From an uncultured Pseudomonas sp. (lineage in GTDB: Bacteria; Pseudomonadota; Gammaproteobacteria; Pseudomonadales; Pseudomonadaceae): DNA of 64,000 nucleotides. Made by a program: the position numbers and the translations under genes. Location of the stretch: NCBI RefSeq assembly GCF_943846705.1, contig NZ_OX044366.1:3100001-3164000 (forward strand), in the 5' to 3' direction. Of this stretch, positions 61,544-64,000 are shown piece by piece; within the stretch, counting starts at the first letter, position 1; every line of letters starts with the position of its first letter. Under the pieces are notes generated by a model that was not told the origin of the DNA, ran no database searches, and was given only the letters and a program-made list of their open reading frames with translations.

Positions 61544-62430
61544 TGAGCGTCCTGATTAATAAAGACACCAAAGTTATCTGCCAGGGCTTCACCGGCTCGC
61601 AGGGTACTTTCCACTCCGAGCAAGCCATCGCCTACGGCACCAAGATGGTTGGCGGCGTGACTCCAGGTAAAGGCGGCACCACTCACCTGAACCTGCCGGT
61701 GTTCAACACCGTGCGTGAAGCGGTTGAGCAGACTGGCGCTACCGCCAGCGTGATCTACGTTCCAGCTCCGTTCTGCAAGGACTCGATCCTTGAAGCGGCC
61801 ATGGGCGGCATCAAGCTGATCGTGTGTATCACCGAAGGCATCGCGACCATCGACATGCTCGAAGCCAAGGTCAAGTGTGATGAACTGGGCGTGGTCCTGA
61901 TCGGCCCGAACTGCCCAGGCGTGATCACTCCGGGCGAGTGCAAGATCGGCATCATGCCCGGTCACATCCACTTGCCAGGCAAAGTAGGCATCGTGTCGCG
62001 TTCCGGCACCCTGACTTACGAAGCTGTTAAGCAGACCACAGACGCTGGCTTCGGTCAGTCCACCTGTGTTGGTATCGGCGGTGACCCGATTCCAGGCTCC
62101 AACTTCATCGACATCCTGAAGCTGTTCCAGGAAGACCCGAAGACCGAAGCGATCGTGATGATCGGTGAGATCGGCGGTTCGGCTGAAGAAGAAGCGGCTG
62201 CCTACATCAAGGCTAACGTGACCAAGCCAGTGGTTTCCTACATTGCCGGCGTTACTGCGCCTCCAGGCAAGCGTATGGGCCACGCCGGCGCAATCATCTC
62301 CGGCGGCAAGGGTACTGCAGACGAGAAGTTCGCAGCCCTGCAAGACGCTGGTGTGAAAACCGTGCGTTCCCTGGCTGATATCGGTAAGGCCCTGGCCGAG
62401 CTGACCGGTTGGGAAGTCAAAAAAGCCTAA
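61543..62430 (+). CDS. sucD: Succinyl-CoA synthetase alpha subunit SucD
   Basis: 295 aa. CoA-binding GFTGSQGTFHSEQAI (~15-29), GPNCPGVITPGECKIGIMP (~121-139), and the phosphorylated His247 in KRMGHAGAIISGG. Last gene of the sdh-suc run; its UAA sits in the loop of a terminator-like hairpin, and a second terminator follows. Confidence 0.97.
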
Positions 62431-62441
62431 GGCTTTTTGAC
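62416..62441 (+). terminator. Hairpin spanning the sucD stop codon
   Basis: AAAAAGCC (62420-62427) pairs with GGCTTTTT (62431-62438); the stop TAA at 62428-62430 is exactly the loop, and GTC/GAC extend the arms. Confidence 0.75.
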
Positions 62442-62446
62442 TTAAG

Positions 62447-62473
62447 AAAAGGCCACCTTCGGGTGGCCTTTTC
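62447..62473 (+). terminator. sdh-suc operon terminator
   Basis: AAAAGGCCACC-TTC-GGGTGGCCTTTT followed by CTATTT, a strong intrinsic terminator 17 bases after the sucD stop. Confidence 0.92.
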
Positions 62474-62712
62474 TATTTCAGTCATACGGGAACTGTCGTT
62501 GAGGCGACAGCTTTATTCACCAGTCCGACAGCCCGACATGCGCCAGTGCCGCTGGCTGGACAAATTCGTTAGGCTTGCAACTATTACCACCTGTTCCGTC
62601 ATAAGCGGTTCAAGGTGCTGCAGTGGCTCCGCTTAACCGGCGGGGTGACGTTTCCCCCGATCCTTCGGGAAACCCTCGGAATTTTAACTTTCTGCCTGTG
62701 GTATTCCCTTCT

Positions 62713-64000
62713 ATGACACGTTTGAAAGGCTCGGATGTCCTGGCCCTCGGTTTTATGACGTTTGCGCTGTTCCTCGGCGCCGGCAACATCATCTTTCCTC
62801 CCAGTGCCGGTATGGCTGCGGGTGAAAATATCGGCCCGGCAGCGCTGGGTTTCCTGCTCACGGGCGTTGGTCTGCCGTTGCTGACTATTGTTGCGCTGGC
62901 CCGCGTTGGCGGTGGTATGGCGCTGCTGACCGCGCCACTGGGCAAGCGTGCCGGCCTACTGTTCGCGGTCGCAGTCTACTTGGCCATTGGTCCGTTGTTT
63001 GCTACTCCGCGTACGGCTGTGGTGTCGTTTGAGATGGGCATAGCGCCTTTCAGCGGCAATAGCAGCACGGCGTTGCTGCTCTACACCCTGGCTTATTTCG
63101 CAGCAGTGTTGTTCCTGTCCCTGAACCCTGGGCAACTGGTTGATCGGATCGGTAAATACATTACCCCGGTACTGCTCGCCTCACTGCTGGTATTGGGCGG
63201 TGCTGCACTGTTGGTACCGGCGGGTGAGATTGGTCAGGTAGCGGCGGATTATCAACGCACGCCATTTGTGCAGGGCTTTCTGCAGGGGTACCTGACCATG
63301 GATACCCTTGGTGCCCTGGTGTTCGGAATCGTGATTGCTACCGCAATTCGCGACCATGGCGTGACTGATGGCAAGCTGATTACCCGCTATTCGGTGATAG
63401 CCGGTCTTATTGCTGCTGTGGGGTTGTCGTTGGTCTATCTGGCGCTGTTCTACCTGGGCGCGACCAGCCAGGAGATTGCCGGTGAAGCGCAGAATGGCGT
63501 GCAGGTGCTCACTGCCTATGTGCAGCACACCTTCGGCACCACGGGCAGTCTGTTGCTGGCAGTGGTGATCACCCTGGCCTGTTTGACCACGGCCGTGGGT
63601 CTGTTGACTGCGTGTGGTGAGTTCTTCAGTGGCCTGTTGCCAGTGTCCTACCGCACCGTGGTGATCGCGCTGGGGCTGTTCAGCTTGCTGGTAGCCAATC
63701 AGGGACTGACCCAGTTGATCAGTTTCTCGATCCCGGTTCTCGTCGGCTTGTACCCGCTGGCGATCGTGCTGGTAGCGCTGAGCTTGCTGGATGATCTGTG
63801 GTGCTCGCCGGCACGGGTGTTCCGCCCGGTTATGGTGGTAACCCTGATTTTCGGCCTGGTTGATGGCATAGCTGCAGCAGGAGGCAAGGCCATGATTCCG
63901 CAGTTCTTCAGCGAATTGCCGTTGGCGGATCAGAGCCTCGGTTGGTTACTGCCTGTGCTGCTGACCTTGCTGCTGGCTGTGGTGGTGGATCGCGCACTGG
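62713..64000 (+). CDS. braB: Branched-chain amino acid transport system II carrier (BrnQ/BraB family), 3' end outside window
   Basis: 429 codons are visible with no stop before the window end; the family is about 437 aa, so only a few residues are missing. LIVCS-family features: LALGFMTFALFLGAGNIIFPP (~10-30), GIAPFSGN and the ALVFGIVIATAIRDHG segment (~202-217). It is a cation-coupled importer of leucine, isoleucine and valine with about 12 helices. The position after sucD is that of braB (PA1590). TAT-rich start region, ATG at 62713. Confidence 0.93.
   Translation, partial: MTRLKGSDVLALGFMTFALFLGAGNIIFPPSAGMAAGENIGPAALGFLLTGVGLPLLTIVALARVGGGMALLTAPLGKRAGLLFAVAVYLAIGPLFATPRTAVVSFEMGIAPFSGNSSTALLLYTLAYFAAVLFLSLNPGQLVDRIGKYITPVLLASLLVLGGAALLVPAGEIGQVAADYQRTPFVQGFLQGYLTMDTLGALVFGIVIATAIRDHGVTDGKLITRYSVIAGLIAAVGLSLVYLALFYLGATSQEIAGEAQNGVQVLTAYVQHTFGTTGSLLLAVVITLACLTTAVGLLTACGEFFSGLLPVSYRTVVIALGLFSLLVANQGLTQLISFSIPVLVGLYPLAIVLVALSLLDDLWCSPARVFRPVMVVTLIFGLVDGIAAAGGKAMIPQFFSELPLADQSLGWLLPVLLTLLLAVVVDRAL

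Overview
The window is ordinary chromosomal DNA of a gammaproteobacterium, almost certainly Pseudomonas in the broad sense. Diagnostic loci are phhRABC, aotJQMP-argR next to an acetyl-CoA synthetase, the gcl-hyi-glxR-ttuD-pyk run, the gltA/sdhCDAB-sucAB-lpd-sucCD block followed by a braB-type permease, and a dsbD-tlpA-dsbG trio. An N-terminal-phosphatase GgpPS fusion suggests a salt-adapted lineage. I see no prophage, insertion sequence, CRISPR array, tRNA or rRNA.

Layout. 1-2466: end of a DsbD-type electron transporter, a membrane-anchored TlpA and DsbG. 2708-4677: a P-loop-less ATPase-like protein and an MscS-type channel. 4808-5352: a small coiled-coil protein and a divergent ZapA. 6012-8895: a GntP permease and an LrgA/LrgB pair, each gene set behind a long leader. 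8949-14412: a LysR regulator divergent from an opine-oxidase-like catabolic operon (two flavoprotein subunits, a 2Fe-2S subunit, RidA, an orphan binding protein and a small unknown). 14544-15592: arfB and a VOC protein. 15648-20764 (minus): ggpPS, an MFS transporter and a DUF2254 protein. 20865-25112: phhC, phhB, phhA and divergent phhR. 25401-28194: a nucleoside deaminase and acs. 28759-34015: arginine/ornithine uptake and its regulator argR. 34077-35930 (minus): a potassium channel and a urea transporter. 36118-42720 (minus): glyoxylate to glycerate to pyruvate, with divergent glcG-like and TetR genes. 44775-49293: an extra moaA and miscellaneous genes. 49413-62430: the TCA-cycle superlocus. 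62713 to the end: a branched-chain amino acid permease cut by the window edge.

The theme is central carbon and amino-acid catabolism. Phenylalanine, arginine/ornithine, an opine-like or basic amino acid, acetate and glyoxylate all feed the TCA cycle encoded at the right end. Perfect AACAACAA motifs, the classic Hfq/Crc target, lie just before acs, phhA and the orphan binding-protein gene, suggesting shared catabolite repression.

The least explained items are the degenerate ATPase paired with MscS, the opine-like locus with its orphan binding protein, stem-loops in three consecutive junctions of the gcl operon, a triple mini-hairpin before moaA, and a divergent ZapA pair away from its usual 6S RNA neighbourhood. 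I did not find a clearly new large system.
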